From contig JBKECO010000003.1 in the NCBI GenBank assembly GCA_047974745.1, positions 62,001 to 126,000 on the forward strand: a stretch of DNA of 64,000 nt, written 5' to 3'. This document shows positions 55,721 through 63,466 of this stretch, in pieces (positions within the stretch are counted from its first letter, which is position 1; every line of letters begins with the position of its first letter). This DNA comes from JBKECO01 sp047974745 (GTDB taxonomy: Bacteria; Bacillota; Clostridia; Lachnospirales; Lachnospiraceae). Position numbers and translations under genes: made by a program. Under the pieces are notes generated by a model that was given only the letters and a program-made list of their open reading frames with translations, was not told the DNA's origin and ran no database searches.

Positions 55721-57871
55721 ATGGAAAAAACAATAGATCTGACGAACCCGATGTTTTATGAAAACCGTGAGCTGAGCTGGTTGAAATTTAATCTGAGGGT
55801 GCTGAATGAGTCGCGCGATAAAAGCATACCTCTCTTTGAAAGACTAAAATTCATGAGCATAACATCATCGAATCTGGATGAGTTCTTTATGGTTCGTGTT
55901 GCATCATTAAAAGATATGGTTCATGCCGGTTACAAAAAGCCGGATATTGCTGGAATGACAGCAACTGAGCAGCTGGTACGAATTAACGCAGCAACAAGGG
56001 AGCTTGTTGGACTACAGTATTCAACTTATAATCGCTCCCTGATCCCACTTATGACAGCCAAGAACATGCATATCATCAATGCATATGAGGACTTGACAAA
56101 GCCGCAGAAGATCTATGTTGACAGAGTATTCGAGCAGATGATATATCCTGTGCTGACACCAATGGCTGTTGATGCTTCAAGACCGTTTCCATTGATCCGG
56201 AATAAATCGCTGAATATTGCAGCTTTCATAAGAAAAAAAGATGTGCAGAGTGATGCGAAGGATAAAAAAACACTTGAGTTCGCAACCGTGCAGGTACCTT
56301 CTGTGCTGCCCAGGCTCATTGAGATTCCTGGAGAAGAAGGGGGACGAATTTTTATACTGTTAGAACAAATTATTGAGCGCAACATGGAAAAACTATTCCT
56401 GAATTACAAAATCAGCTGTGCTTTTCCATATCGAATCATGAGAAATGCTGATCTTCCGATCGATGAGGATGAGGCAGAAGATCTTTTGAAAGAAATTCAA
56501 AAGCAGCTGAAGAAAAGACAATGGGGCGAGGTGATTCGTCTAGAGATCGAAGAAGGAGTGGCTCCTGAACTGTTAGAAGTCCTAAAAAATGAATTGCATA
56601 TTTCGGATACAGACATATATAAACTGAACGGACCCCTTGATCTCACATTCTTGATGAAACTGTATGGACAGCAGGGATTCGATGAATATAAGAACAGTCC
56701 GTCTGTACCCAAAAAGAATCCAAGGTTCTTAAAGGACGACTCGATCTTTGATGAAATAAAGCGTGGAGACATTCTGCTCCATCTGCCCTATGAGTCATTT
56801 GATCCTGTAGTTGATTTTGTAAAAAGTGCCGCTGCAGACCCGGATGTACTTGCGATCAAGCAGACCTTATATCGGGTCAGTGGGAACTCCTCCATCGTAA
56901 ATTCACTGGCACAGGCAGCTGAAAATGGTAAGCAGGTCACTGTACTGGTGGAATTAAAGGCGAGATTTGACGAAGAAAATAATATCGTCTGGGCAAAAAA
57001 ACTTGAGAAAGCCGGCTGTCATGTGATCTATGGACTTGTTGGGCTTAAAACACACAGTAAGATCACCCTTGTTGTTCGAAAAGAGGAGGAAGGAATACAC
57101 CGGTATGTACATCTAGGCACAGGAAATTACAATGATTCAACAGCAAAGCTCTATACAGACTGCGGAATATTTACCTGCTCGGAACAAATCGGTGAGGATG
57201 CGACTGCTGTATTCAATATGCTTTCCGGCTATTCAGAACCACTTTTTTGGAATGAACTGACAATTGCGCCCCTGTGGCTTCGAAAGAAGTTCCTGCAGTT
57301 GATCGAACGAGAGACATTAAATGCAAAAAGCAAAAAATCTGCACGGATCATTGCAAAAATGAATTCTCTCTGTGATCCGGAAATAATTCAGGCGCTTTAT
57401 ATCGCTTCCTCGGAAGGTGTTCAGATTGACCTGATCATTCGGGGCATCTGCAGCCTTCGGGTAGGTATACCCGGCATAAGTGAAAATATTCATGTGCATT
57501 CAATAGTGGGTAATTTTTTGGAGCATAGTCGAATTTTTTATTTTGAAAACAACAATAATCCTGAGATTTTCATGGCAAGTGCAGACTGGATGCAAAGGAA
57601 TCTGGATCGCAGGGTCGAGATCTTATTTCCGATCGAGCAGGATGATCTGAAACAAAAAGTGATCCATATACTTGATGTACAGCTACAGGATAATACGAAA
57701 GCATATCTTATGGGCACAGACGGAGCATACTATAAGGTCGATAAGAGAGGGAAGGTACTTGTGAATTCCCAGGAGCAATTCACAGCAGAGGCGGATGCTG
57801 CTGACACTACAAATAAATACGTTTATCAAAAACGCGTTTTTACACCTGCAGAATCGATTGACTTGGATTGA
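55721..57871 (+). CDS. ppk1: Polyphosphate kinase 1
   Basis: PPK1 makes polyphosphate from ATP and can run backwards. The 716-residue protein has the N-terminal domain opening NRELSWLKFNLRVLNES. The PLD-like catalytic domain carries the autophosphorylated histidine, His445 in LKTHSKITLV, then HLGTGNYND and, near the end, LEHSRIFYF with the second conserved histidine. Length is normal. It follows the Ppx/GppA-like gene by 16 bases. AAGGAGC precedes the ATG. Confidence 0.97.
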   Translation: MEKTIDLTNPMFYENRELSWLKFNLRVLNESRDKSIPLFERLKFMSITSSNLDEFFMVRVASLKDMVHAGYKKPDIAGMTATEQLVRINAATRELVGLQYSTYNRSLIPLMTAKNMHIINAYEDLTKPQKIYVDRVFEQMIYPVLTPMAVDASRPFPLIRNKSLNIAAFIRKKDVQSDAKDKKTLEFATVQVPSVLPRLIEIPGEEGGRIFILLEQIIERNMEKLFLNYKISCAFPYRIMRNADLPIDEDEAEDLLKEIQKQLKKRQWGEVIRLEIEEGVAPELLEVLKNELHISDTDIYKLNGPLDLTFLMKLYGQQGFDEYKNSPSVPKKNPRFLKDDSIFDEIKRGDILLHLPYESFDPVVDFVKSAAADPDVLAIKQTLYRVSGNSSIVNSLAQAAENGKQVTVLVELKARFDEENNIVWAKKLEKAGCHVIYGLVGLKTHSKITLVVRKEEEGIHRYVHLGTGNYNDSTAKLYTDCGIFTCSEQIGEDATAVFNMLSGYSEPLFWNELTIAPLWLRKKFLQLIERETLNAKSKKSARIIAKMNSLCDPEIIQALYIASSEGVQIDLIIRGICSLRVGIPGISENIHVHSIVGNFLEHSRIFYFENNNNPEIFMASADWMQRNLDRRVEILFPIEQDDLKQKVIHILDVQLQDNTKAYLMGTDGAYYKVDKRGKVLVNSQEQFTAEADAADTTNKYVYQKRVFTPAESIDLD

Positions 57872-57902
57872 ATATCTCGATGTTTGAGTAAGGGAGGTTC
57901 GT

Positions 57903-58721
57903 ATGAGGAACAAAAAACTACTTTTTGTTGATTTGGATGATACGATTTTAAAGGATGATGGGAGCATTTCTGCAGAAAATCGCAAGAGTGTACAATTGTT
58001 ATTAGAACAAGAAAACTATATTGCCTTTGCCACAGGAAGACCGGCTGACAGTGCAAGAAAGATCATAAATAATCTTGGACTTATGAATCCGGGATGTTAT
58101 ATTGTAGCTTATAATGGAGCTCTGCTTTATGACTGCTCTGCAGACAGGATTCTTTTTGAAAGAACGATCCCTGTGCAGGATGTTTATCGGTTGTTTTCCA
58201 ATGCACATGACAAGGGAATTTATATTCAGACCTATTCAAATAATGGGATTTTAACTGATAATAGAACAAAGGAACTCAATTTCTATCTGAGTCGTTCCAG
58301 AATGCCATATAAAATTGTTCCTGATATTGAAAGCGGTCTTATTTCTGAACCTAATAAAGTTCTTTTGATTAATCTGGAGGATCCAAAGGTACTGATAGAT
58401 TTTGAAACGGAGAATGAAAGCTGGACAGCGGATCGACTGAGCAGTGTTTTTACTAACGATATTTTTTTGGAATATATGCCATTGGGTATCCATAAGGGTT
58501 CAGGGATCGAGTATTTTTGCAGATTGCTGAATATCCCCCATGAGAATACGATAGCAATTGGAAATGAAAGAAATGATCTTCCAATGCTGAAAAAAGCAAA
58601 ACTTGGGGTTGCAATGAAAAATGCTGCACCGGAATTAAAAGAGGTGGCAGATTATATCACAGCTTCCGATAATAATTCGGACGGAGTGGCAGAAGTGATC
58701 AATAAGTTCGTGCTCGAATAA
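57903..58721 (+). CDS. Cof-type HAD-family phosphatase
   Basis: This 272-residue protein is a HAD hydrolase of the Cof/IIB cap type. Motif I is LFVDLDDTIL, with both aspartates. FATGRPADSARK is typical of the subgroup, and motif IV is AIGNERNDLPML. Members dephosphorylate sugar phosphates, FMN or other small molecules; the substrate cannot be read from sequence. It is the last gene of the pheA-ppk run, 31 bases after ppk1, and is followed by a strong terminator. Confidence 0.92.
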   Translation: MRNKKLLFVDLDDTILKDDGSISAENRKSVQLLLEQENYIAFATGRPADSARKIINNLGLMNPGCYIVAYNGALLYDCSADRILFERTIPVQDVYRLFSNAHDKGIYIQTYSNNGILTDNRTKELNFYLSRSRMPYKIVPDIESGLISEPNKVLLINLEDPKVLIDFETENESWTADRLSSVFTNDIFLEYMPLGIHKGSGIEYFCRLLNIPHENTIAIGNERNDLPMLKKAKLGVAMKNAAPELKEVADYITASDNNSDGVAEVINKFVLE

Positions 58722-58727
58722 TATAAC

Positions 58728-58757
58728 AAAAGCAGGAGTTACAGCCTCCTGCTTTTT
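58728..58757. terminator. Bidirectional terminator between the HAD and PHP genes
   Basis: A perfect 11-bp stem, AAAAGCAGGAG (58728-58738) with CTCCTGCTTTT (58746-58756), has A-runs and T-runs on both sides and so works for both strands. The stop codon of the minus-strand PHP gene (58739-58741) is in the loop, which means that gene ends inside its own terminator. Confidence 0.9.
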
Positions 58758-59599
58758 GCAATATTACAAAGATTATCCAGAACAGAAAAGGGTATATAAA
58801 GATGCCCCAGACCGTGTCCCATCGTGATTTCTGGCTTATTGAATCCGTGAAAATCGGATCCGCCTGAGATGGCAAGGCTATATTTTCTGGCAAGTTTTCG
58901 TATATCATGCTCATCACTGGTCTGATAGGTGGAGTAGATCGCTTCAATTCCATCCAGTCCGGAAAGAGAGCAGTAGGAAACTAATCCGTCAAGATTTGAT
59001 TTTGTAAGATGATATTTAATGGGATGAGCCAAAATGGCAATACCATTTACTCTGTGTATCATGCGAATTGCATCTGCAGGTGTGATCTTATCTCTTGGAA
59101 CAAAGCAGCTCTTTCCTTCACCGATATATCGGTCAAAAGCTTCTGAAATGGTCGAAATATACTTTTTTTCATACAAATATCTTGCAATATGAGCCCTTGT
59201 CAGAACTGAATCCGGAAACATATCTCTGACATCGGCCTCTGTGATCGGGAAACCCTTCTCTCTGAGAAGGGAATACATTTTTTCATTTCTGACATAGCGT
59301 GACTGTCTGAAGCGATGAATCTGATTTAAAAATTCCTGGTTCGTTTCATCTACAAATAGACCGAGGATATGCACTTCGATGTTCTGATAGTTCGTGGAAA
59401 GTTCAATTCCGCTGATTAGCTTGATTCCATGTTCTGAAGCTGCATCTCTTGCCTGTGCAATACCGTTGACTGTATCATGGTCAGTTAATGCAAATGCGGA
59501 TAATCCTTGTTTGAAAGCCTCTTTTGCCAAGGCTCTCGGAGTAAAGGTCCCATCAGATTCACTGGAGTGTACATGCAGATCTACGATTCTGTTGTCCAT
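58739..59599 (-). CDS. PHP-domain phosphoesterase (YciV/TrpH, RNase AM type)
   Basis: I start at the ATG ending at 59599 (MDNRIVDLHVHSSESDGT), with AAGGAGA before it on the minus strand; this gives 286 residues. The PHP metal motifs are complete: DLHVHSSESDG, LTDHDTVNG, GIELS, AILAHP and SGGSDFHG. The group includes the E. coli enzyme that trims 5' ends of rRNA and releases nucleotides from 3',5'-bisphosphates. The exact substrate here is unknown. The gene has its own promoter. Confidence 0.93.
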   Translation of the reverse strand: MDNRIVDLHVHSSESDGTFTPRALAKEAFKQGLSAFALTDHDTVNGIAQARDAASEHGIKLISGIELSTNYQNIEVHILGLFVDETNQEFLNQIHRFRQSRYVRNEKMYSLLREKGFPITEADVRDMFPDSVLTRAHIARYLYEKKYISTISEAFDRYIGEGKSCFVPRDKITPADAIRMIHRVNGIAILAHPIKYHLTKSNLDGLVSYCSLSGLDGIEAIYSTYQTSDEHDIRKLARKYSLAISGGSDFHGFNKPEITMGHGLGHLYIPFSVLDNLCNIAKSRRL

Positions 59600-59648
59600 G
59601 AAAATCTCCTTCTTACTTGCTATCATCTAGTTTTCTGTGATTACTATC

Positions 59649-59677
59649 ATTATAGTAAAAACTGAAAAAAACATCAA
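59649..59677 (-). promoter_or_regulatory. Predicted sigma-A promoter of the PHP gene
   Basis: On the minus strand TTGATG (59672-59677), a 17-base spacer and a perfect TATAAT (59649-59654) lie about 50 bases before the ATG. It faces away from the infC promoter 20 bases further on. Confidence 0.75.
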
Positions 59678-59697
59678 TTAAAATAAACAAAAAGTGG

Positions 59698-59726
59698 TTG
59701 ACGAATAATGATCACTATGATATTCT
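59698..59726 (+). promoter_or_regulatory. Predicted sigma-A promoter of infC-rpmI-rplT
   Basis: TTGACG (59698-59703), a 17-base spacer and TATTCT (59721-59726) predict a start near 59733, giving an untranslated leader of about 155 bases before infC. Confidence 0.8.
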
Positions 59727-59732
59727 GTATAA

Positions 59733-59876
59733 GTTATTAGAGATGCAAGTAGAGTATCCACTCTCACCTAAGCGTAAATGTGCGACTTATGGTATATATC
59801 TTACTTAAACGCAAAGAAAGCGTCAGTTATGATTGATTGTGGATAGTCTGCCTATCCACTTTTTTTATTTTATTTT
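59733..59876 (+). promoter_or_regulatory. L20-type leader with attenuator before infC
   Basis: The leader ends in a strong terminator: GTGGATAG (59839-59846) pairs with CTATCCAC (59852-59859), followed by seven T. An upstream TATCCAC (59755-59761), itself set in the hairpin AGAGT/ACTCT (59751-59764), is exactly complementary to GTGGATA. It can therefore replace the terminator with an antiterminator. Between them lie further small stems such as ACGC/GCGT. In Firmicutes, L20 binds such a leader to shut off infC-rpmI-rplT. L20 as ligand is assigned from gene context. Confidence 0.75.
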
Positions 59877-59890
59877 GGAGGTGTAAAACC

Positions 59891-60397
59891 ATTAGCGATT
59901 TAATGATTAATGAACAAATCAGAGACAGAGAAGTAAGATTGATTGGGAAAGACGGCGAACAGCTTGGAATCGTACCTTTGAAGGAGGCACTAAGACTTGC
60001 CGAGCAAGAAGAGCTTGACCTTGTTAAAATTGCGCCAACTGCAAAGCCACCTGTTTGTAAAATTATCGATTACGGTAAGTATCGTTATGAGCTTGCAAGG
60101 AAAGACAAGGAAGCAAAGAAAAAACAAAAGGTTGTTGAAATCAAAGAAATCCGTATGTCACCCAATATCGATACAAATGATTTGAATACCAAAATGAATG
60201 CTACAAAGAAGTTTCTTGAAAAAGGAAATAAAGTGAAGATCACACTTCGTTTCAGAGGTAGAGAAATGGCTCATATGCATAGCAGCAAGAAAATTTTAGA
60301 TGAATTTGCTGAAAATCTGTCTGAGATTGCTGTCATAGAAAAGGCTCCCAAGATCGAGGGGAGAAATATGAGTATGGTGCTGGCAGAGAAAAAATAG
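59891..60397 (+). CDS. infC: Translation initiation factor IF-3 (ATT start)
   Basis: IF-3 discriminates start codons and prevents early subunit joining. I start at ATT 59891 (MSDLMINEQIRDREVRLIG): GGAGGTG (59877-59883) is correctly spaced for it, while the next ATG at 59903 is too far. Longer frames run back through the terminator. Rare ATT starts on infC allow IF-3 to limit its own synthesis, as in E. coli. The 168-residue protein has the N-domain with KIAPTAKPPVCKIIDYGKYR and the C-domain with KVKITLRFRGREMAH. rpmI follows after 23 bases. Confidence 0.96.
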   Translation: MSDLMINEQIRDREVRLIGKDGEQLGIVPLKEALRLAEQEELDLVKIAPTAKPPVCKIIDYGKYRYELARKDKEAKKKQKVVEIKEIRMSPNIDTNDLNTKMNATKKFLEKGNKVKITLRFRGREMAHMHSSKKILDEFAENLSEIAVIEKAPKIEGRNMSMVLAEKK

Positions 60398-60420
60398 CAA
60401 TTTTAAGGAGGATATATAGA

Positions 60421-60618
60421 ATGCCAAAGATGAAAACAAACAGATCAGCTGCGAAACGTTTTAAAGTAACAGGTACTGGAAAGTTAAAGAGAAATAAAGC
60501 TTATAAAAGACATATCTTAACAAAGAAAACGACAAAGACCAAGAGAAATCTTAGAAAAGCTGTAATTACAGACGCAACAAATGTTAAGAATATGAAGAAG
60601 ATTTTACCATATTTATAG
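60421..60618 (+). CDS. rpmI: 50S ribosomal protein L35
   Basis: This 65-residue basic protein is a standard L35: MPKMKTNRSAAKRFKVTGTG at the start and KRHILTKKTTKTKRNLRK in the middle. AAGGAGG precedes the ATG. It lies in the usual infC-rpmI-rplT order. Confidence 0.99.
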   Translation: MPKMKTNRSAAKRFKVTGTGKLKRNKAYKRHILTKKTTKTKRNLRKAVITDATNVKNMKKILPYL

Positions 60619-60643
60619 AGAACGGTTAAGGAGGATTTAGAAC

Positions 60644-61000
60644 ATGGCAAGAATTAAAGGCGGTCAAAACGCGAAAAAGAAACACAACCGAGTTTTAAAG
60701 CTGGCAAAAGGATACAGAGGTGCCAGATCAAAACAATATAGAGTAGCAAAACAATCTGTCATGAGAGCCTTAACAAGTTCTTATGCAGGTAGAAAACAGA
60801 GAAAGAGGCAGTTCCGTCAGCTCTGGATCGCACGTATCAACGCTGCGGCAAGAATGAATGGTCTTTCCTATAGTGTAATGATGCATGGATTGAAACTGGC
60901 AGGAATCGAAATCAATCGTAAGATGCTGGCAGAAATGGCAGTAAGTGATGCGGCAGGCTTTGCTGCACTTGCAGAAGTAGCAAAATCAAAAGTTGCATAA
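60644..61000 (+). CDS. rplT: 50S ribosomal protein L20
   Basis: L20 is an early 50S assembly protein and the repressor of its own operon in several bacteria. The 118-residue protein has the basic N-terminal extension (RIKGGQNAKKKHNRVLKLAK) and the globular part with RQLWIARINAAARMNGLSYS. AAGGAGG precedes the ATG. A terminator lies about 50 bases after the stop. Confidence 0.99.
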   Translation: MARIKGGQNAKKKHNRVLKLAKGYRGARSKQYRVAKQSVMRALTSSYAGRKQRKRQFRQLWIARINAAARMNGLSYSVMMHGLKLAGIEINRKMLAEMAVSDAAGFAALAEVAKSKVA

Positions 61001-61048
61001 ATAAGCCAAGCCTGGATGGACAAGGTTACTCAGTGCAGATGACAAATC

Positions 61049-61084
61049 AAGACCCTGATATCAGAAATGGTATCGGGGTCTTTT
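61049..61084 (+). terminator. Rho-independent terminator after rplT
   Basis: A 12-bp stem, AAGACCCTGATA (61049-61060) with TATCGGGGTCTT (61071-61082) including one T-G pair, has a 10-base loop and ends in TTTT (61081-61084). It reaches the stop codon of the converging araC-type gene. Confidence 0.85.
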
Positions 61085-61919
61085 AATGGTGAAGCATTTT
61101 TCGGTAAGTGGTAGGGGAACACCCTTTTTGTGAATGAAAAATTTTTGAAAAGTAGAGGCTGTTTTCAAAACCAACAGAATTAGCTACAGAAGTAATGGAT
61201 AAGTCGGAATGCTCTAAAAGGTAAGTTGCCTGTCGAATTCGAAAACTTGTCAGATATTCTTTGGGCGACATGCCGATCACAGTTTCAAAGGAACGAAAAA
61301 GATGACTTCTGCTCAAGCCCACATAATCTGCAATCTCGCGGATCGTGATATCATAGGAATAGCGAGCAGAAATATAGGCAATTGCCTGCTGTACATAGAA
61401 TCCTGCGCCTTCAGCAGTTCTCTGAGTGCTATCATTTGTAATGAGGAATGACAGGAGTGCGTATAAGTGTCCTGTCATTTCAACTGCATTTGAAAGCTGA
61501 TTTCCTCTTGCCAGGTATATTTTTCTCAAGTATTTTAAGACCTGGGCACCAGATGGGTGCTGTATCAGTATGGGGTGATCCGCTCGAAATCCCAAAGCAT
61601 GCAACAGGATCGGACCATCACTTCCGGAGAATCCCACCCATCCATATTCCCAGGGATCTTCCTGGTCAGCCTGATATAGGACTTCCGTGTTTGGACTGAC
61701 CAAAAACAAATCTCCGGATGTAAGAAAATAGGACTCTTTATTGACACGGTAGACACCTTTGCCGGAAAGAATAAAATGTATTAAAAAATGATCTCTGATT
61801 CCTGGCCCCCATTGATAGCCTGGCTGACATTTCTGAAAACCTACATTATAAACACTTAAAGAAACGAGTTCTTTTTCCGCAACTTTATAAGATGATTTGT
61901 AAGTCTTATTCATATTCAA
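61083..61919 (-). CDS. AraC-family transcriptional regulator with cupin sensor domain
   Basis: This 278-residue protein has an N-terminal AraC-binding cupin (about 20-150), containing HFLIHFILSGKGVYRVN and SGDLFLVSPN, and a C-terminal double helix-turn-helix (about 180-278). The latter has ITIREIADYVGLSRSHLFRS and the family end SITSVANSVGFENSLYFSKI. Such regulators in clostridia often control neighbouring sugar genes. It is divergent from galE, with a 145-base gap, so galactose or glycan control is possible but unproven. GAGG lies before the ATG on the minus strand. Confidence 0.92.
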   Translation of the reverse strand: MNMNKTYKSSYKVAEKELVSLSVYNVGFQKCQPGYQWGPGIRDHFLIHFILSGKGVYRVNKESYFLTSGDLFLVSPNTEVLYQADQEDPWEYGWVGFSGSDGPILLHALGFRADHPILIQHPSGAQVLKYLRKIYLARGNQLSNAVEMTGHLYALLSFLITNDSTQRTAEGAGFYVQQAIAYISARYSYDITIREIADYVGLSRSHLFRSFETVIGMSPKEYLTSFRIRQATYLLEHSDLSITSVANSVGFENSLYFSKIFHSQKGCSPTTYRKMLHH

Positions 61920-61949
61920 TACCTCATTTTGTACCGATTCTTTAGCTCA

Positions 61950-61978
61950 ATTATAGTACCTTGTCGCATAGGCTGCAA
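61950..61978 (-). promoter_or_regulatory. Predicted sigma-A promoter of the araC-type gene
   Basis: On the minus strand TTGCAG (61973-61978), a 17-base spacer and a perfect TATAAT (61950-61955) lie about 30 bases before the ATG. It is close enough to the galE promoter for one regulator site to affect both. Confidence 0.75.
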
Positions 61979-62009
61979 CATTATTCCATATATAAAAAAC
62001 ATTTCCCCC

Positions 62010-62037
62010 TTTTCATTTATGTAAAAAACGCTATACT
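62010..62037 (+). promoter_or_regulatory. Predicted promoter of galE
   Basis: TATACT (62032-62037) is a good -10, but the best -35 is TTTTCA (62010-62015) at 16 bases, only 4 of 6 matches. The weak -35 would suit activator control. The start would be near 62044, just before the ribosome site. Confidence 0.45.
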
Positions 62038-62064
62038 AGATATAGAAAAGAAAAGGAGGAGCTT

Positions 62065-63081
62065 ATGTCAGTATTAGTGACTGGTGGCGCTGGATATATC
62101 GGAAGCCATACATGTATAGAGTTGATGAATCATGGATTCGAGGTCGTTGTGATTGACAATCTAGTTAATTCAAGTAAAAAATCATTGGATCGAGTGAAAG
62201 AGATCACGGGCAAAGAAGTCGTATTTTATAAGGGAGACATCCTTGACCGCAATTTTTTGACAGATGTATTTGAAAAAGAGAATATAGAATCATGCATACA
62301 TTTTGCAGGACTAAAGGCAGTAGGAGAATCTGTAGCAAAACCTTGGGAGTATTATAATAACAACATCAGTGGAACACTTACACTTTTAGATGTTATGAGA
62401 GAACATGGATGTAAGAATATCATATTTTCCTCATCTGCAACCGTTTATGGTGATCCGGCGGTGATACCGATAACAGAGGACTGCCCAAAAGGAGTTTGTA
62501 CAAATCCATACGGATGGAGCAAATCTATGCTGGAACAGATATTGGTGGATATTCAGAAGGCAGATCCGGAATGGAATGTCATTATTCTGCGGTATTTCAA
62601 TCCGATTGGAGCACATGAAAGCGGAAGAATCGGGGAAAACCCGAATGGAATCCCCAATAATCTGATGCCGTATATTACCCAGGTGGCAGTCGGCAAGTTA
62701 AAGGAAGTCGGAGTATTTGGAGATGATTATGATACGCCGGATGGAACGGGAGTGAGAGATTACATTCATGTAGTCGATCTTGCCGACGGGCATGTCAAGG
62801 CAATTAAGCTGCTCTTAGAGCATTCAGGCTGTCGTATCTACAATCTGGGAACTGGAATTGGCTACAGCGTTTTGGATATCATTCATAATTTTGAAGATGC
62901 GACCGGTATTACCATACCATACAGGATCAAAGAACGACGGGCAGGTGATATCGCAGCATGCTACTCGGATGTCACAAAAGCAGCTGATGAACTTGGATGG
63001 AGTGCTAAGTATTCGATTAAAGACATGTGTGGGGACGCATGGAGATGGCAGAGCCAAAATCCAAATGGATATGATGAGTAA
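62065..63081 (+). CDS. galE: UDP-glucose 4-epimerase
   Basis: GalE interconverts UDP-glucose and UDP-galactose for galactose use and surface glycans. The 338-residue protein has the NAD-binding GGAGYIGSHTCIEL at the start, the catalytic Ser in FSSSATVYGDP, the YxxxK motif as YGWSKSMLE, and YFNPIGAHESG. Length is standard. AAGGAGGAG precedes the ATG. No galK or galT is next to it, so a role in glycan precursor supply is as likely as catabolism. No obvious terminator follows before the tRNA promoter. Confidence 0.97.
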   Translation: MSVLVTGGAGYIGSHTCIELMNHGFEVVVIDNLVNSSKKSLDRVKEITGKEVVFYKGDILDRNFLTDVFEKENIESCIHFAGLKAVGESVAKPWEYYNNNISGTLTLLDVMREHGCKNIIFSSSATVYGDPAVIPITEDCPKGVCTNPYGWSKSMLEQILVDIQKADPEWNVIILRYFNPIGAHESGRIGENPNGIPNNLMPYITQVAVGKLKEVGVFGDDYDTPDGTGVRDYIHVVDLADGHVKAIKLLLEHSGCRIYNLGTGIGYSVLDIIHNFEDATGITIPYRIKERRAGDIAACYSDVTKAADELGWSAKYSIKDMCGDAWRWQSQNPNGYDE

Positions 63082-63126
63082 AAAAAATAAAAAACTTAGA
63101 AAATTGATAAAATTTATAAATACGTC

Positions 63127-63155
63127 TTGCAAAATGAATCAGGCTGTGATATATT
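63127..63155 (+). promoter_or_regulatory. Strong predicted promoter of tRNA-Glu
   Basis: TTGCAA (63127-63132), a 17-base spacer and TATATT (63150-63155) with an upstream TG (extended -10) place the start near 63162, four bases before the tRNA. This close spacing is typical of tRNA promoters. Confidence 0.8.
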
Positions 63156-63165
63156 AACTAAGCTT

Positions 63166-63237
63166 GGTTCGTTGGTCAAGAGGTTAAGACGCTGCCCTCT
63201 CACGGCAGAATCACGGGTTCGAGTCCCGTACGAACTG
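63166..63237 (+). tRNA. tRNA-Glu (anticodon CTC)
   Basis: The 72-base sequence folds as a full cloverleaf. The acceptor stem GGTTCGT (63166-63172) pairs with ACGAACT (63230-63236), with a G-T pair at the first position. The D arm is GGTCAAGAGGTTAAGAC-like. The anticodon stem CTGCC/GGCAG holds the loop CTCTCAC, so the anticodon is CTC (reads GAG). The T arm is ACGGG-TTCGAGT-CCCGT. The discriminator is G63237 and CCA is not encoded. Bacterial tRNA-Glu genes more often have TTC; this would be a second isoacceptor. Confidence 0.95.
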
Positions 63238-63267
63238 TTGACTGTTTTTAAAACAGCCCAACCCGAG

Positions 63268-63310
63268 AATAGTCGATTTCAGAATTTCTGAGGTCGATTA
63301 TTTTATTTTC
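63268..63310 (+). terminator. Probable terminator after tRNA-Glu
   Basis: A 15-bp hairpin, AATAGTCGATTTCAG (63268-63282) with CTGAGGTCGATTATT (63288-63302), includes a few G-T pairs and runs into TTTTATTTT. It would end the tRNA transcript about 65 bases after the mature 3' end. Confidence 0.7.
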
Positions 63311-63336
63311 CGGATGTAAGTACCTGAGATTAAAAC

Positions 63337-63368
63337 CCACTGCCAATGCGACAGTCGCAGCAAAGTGG
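63337..63368. other. Orphan hairpin in the tRNA-rimP gap
   Basis: CCACT (63337-63341) pairs with AGTGG (63364-63368), and TGCG (63347-63350) with CGCA (63356-63359) around ACAGT. It lies between the tRNA terminator and the rimP promoter with no gene around it. The minus strand continues into GTTTT, so a weak minus-strand terminator is one reading. The rest of the 294-base gap (63238-63531) holds only the terminator, promoter and rimP leader hairpin described separately. Confidence 0.35.
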
Positions 63369-63409
63369 ATCACTGTCAAACGATGCAAAAAGTAAAATAG
63401 GACAGATAC

Positions 63410-63438
63410 TTGCAATTATAATTAAAAAATGGTATAAT
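63410..63438 (+). promoter_or_regulatory. Strong predicted promoter of rimP (nusA operon)
   Basis: TTGCAA (63410-63415), a 17-base spacer and a perfect TATAAT (63433-63438) with an upstream TG (extended -10) predict a start near 63445 and a leader of about 87 bases. Confidence 0.85.
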
Positions 63439-63466
63439 TCTGAAGATAACTAAATAGTGATTATAA

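Noticed and set aside
59837..59890. An N-terminal extension of infC reading back to a TTG
   Set aside because: It would translate the attenuator hairpin and T-run. The ribosome site GGAGGTG fits the ATT at 59891.
63241..63256. CTGTTTTTAAAACAG hairpin just after the tRNA as its terminator
   Set aside because: The palindrome leaves almost no loop and has no T-run after it. The hairpin at 63268-63302 with TTTTATTTT is better.
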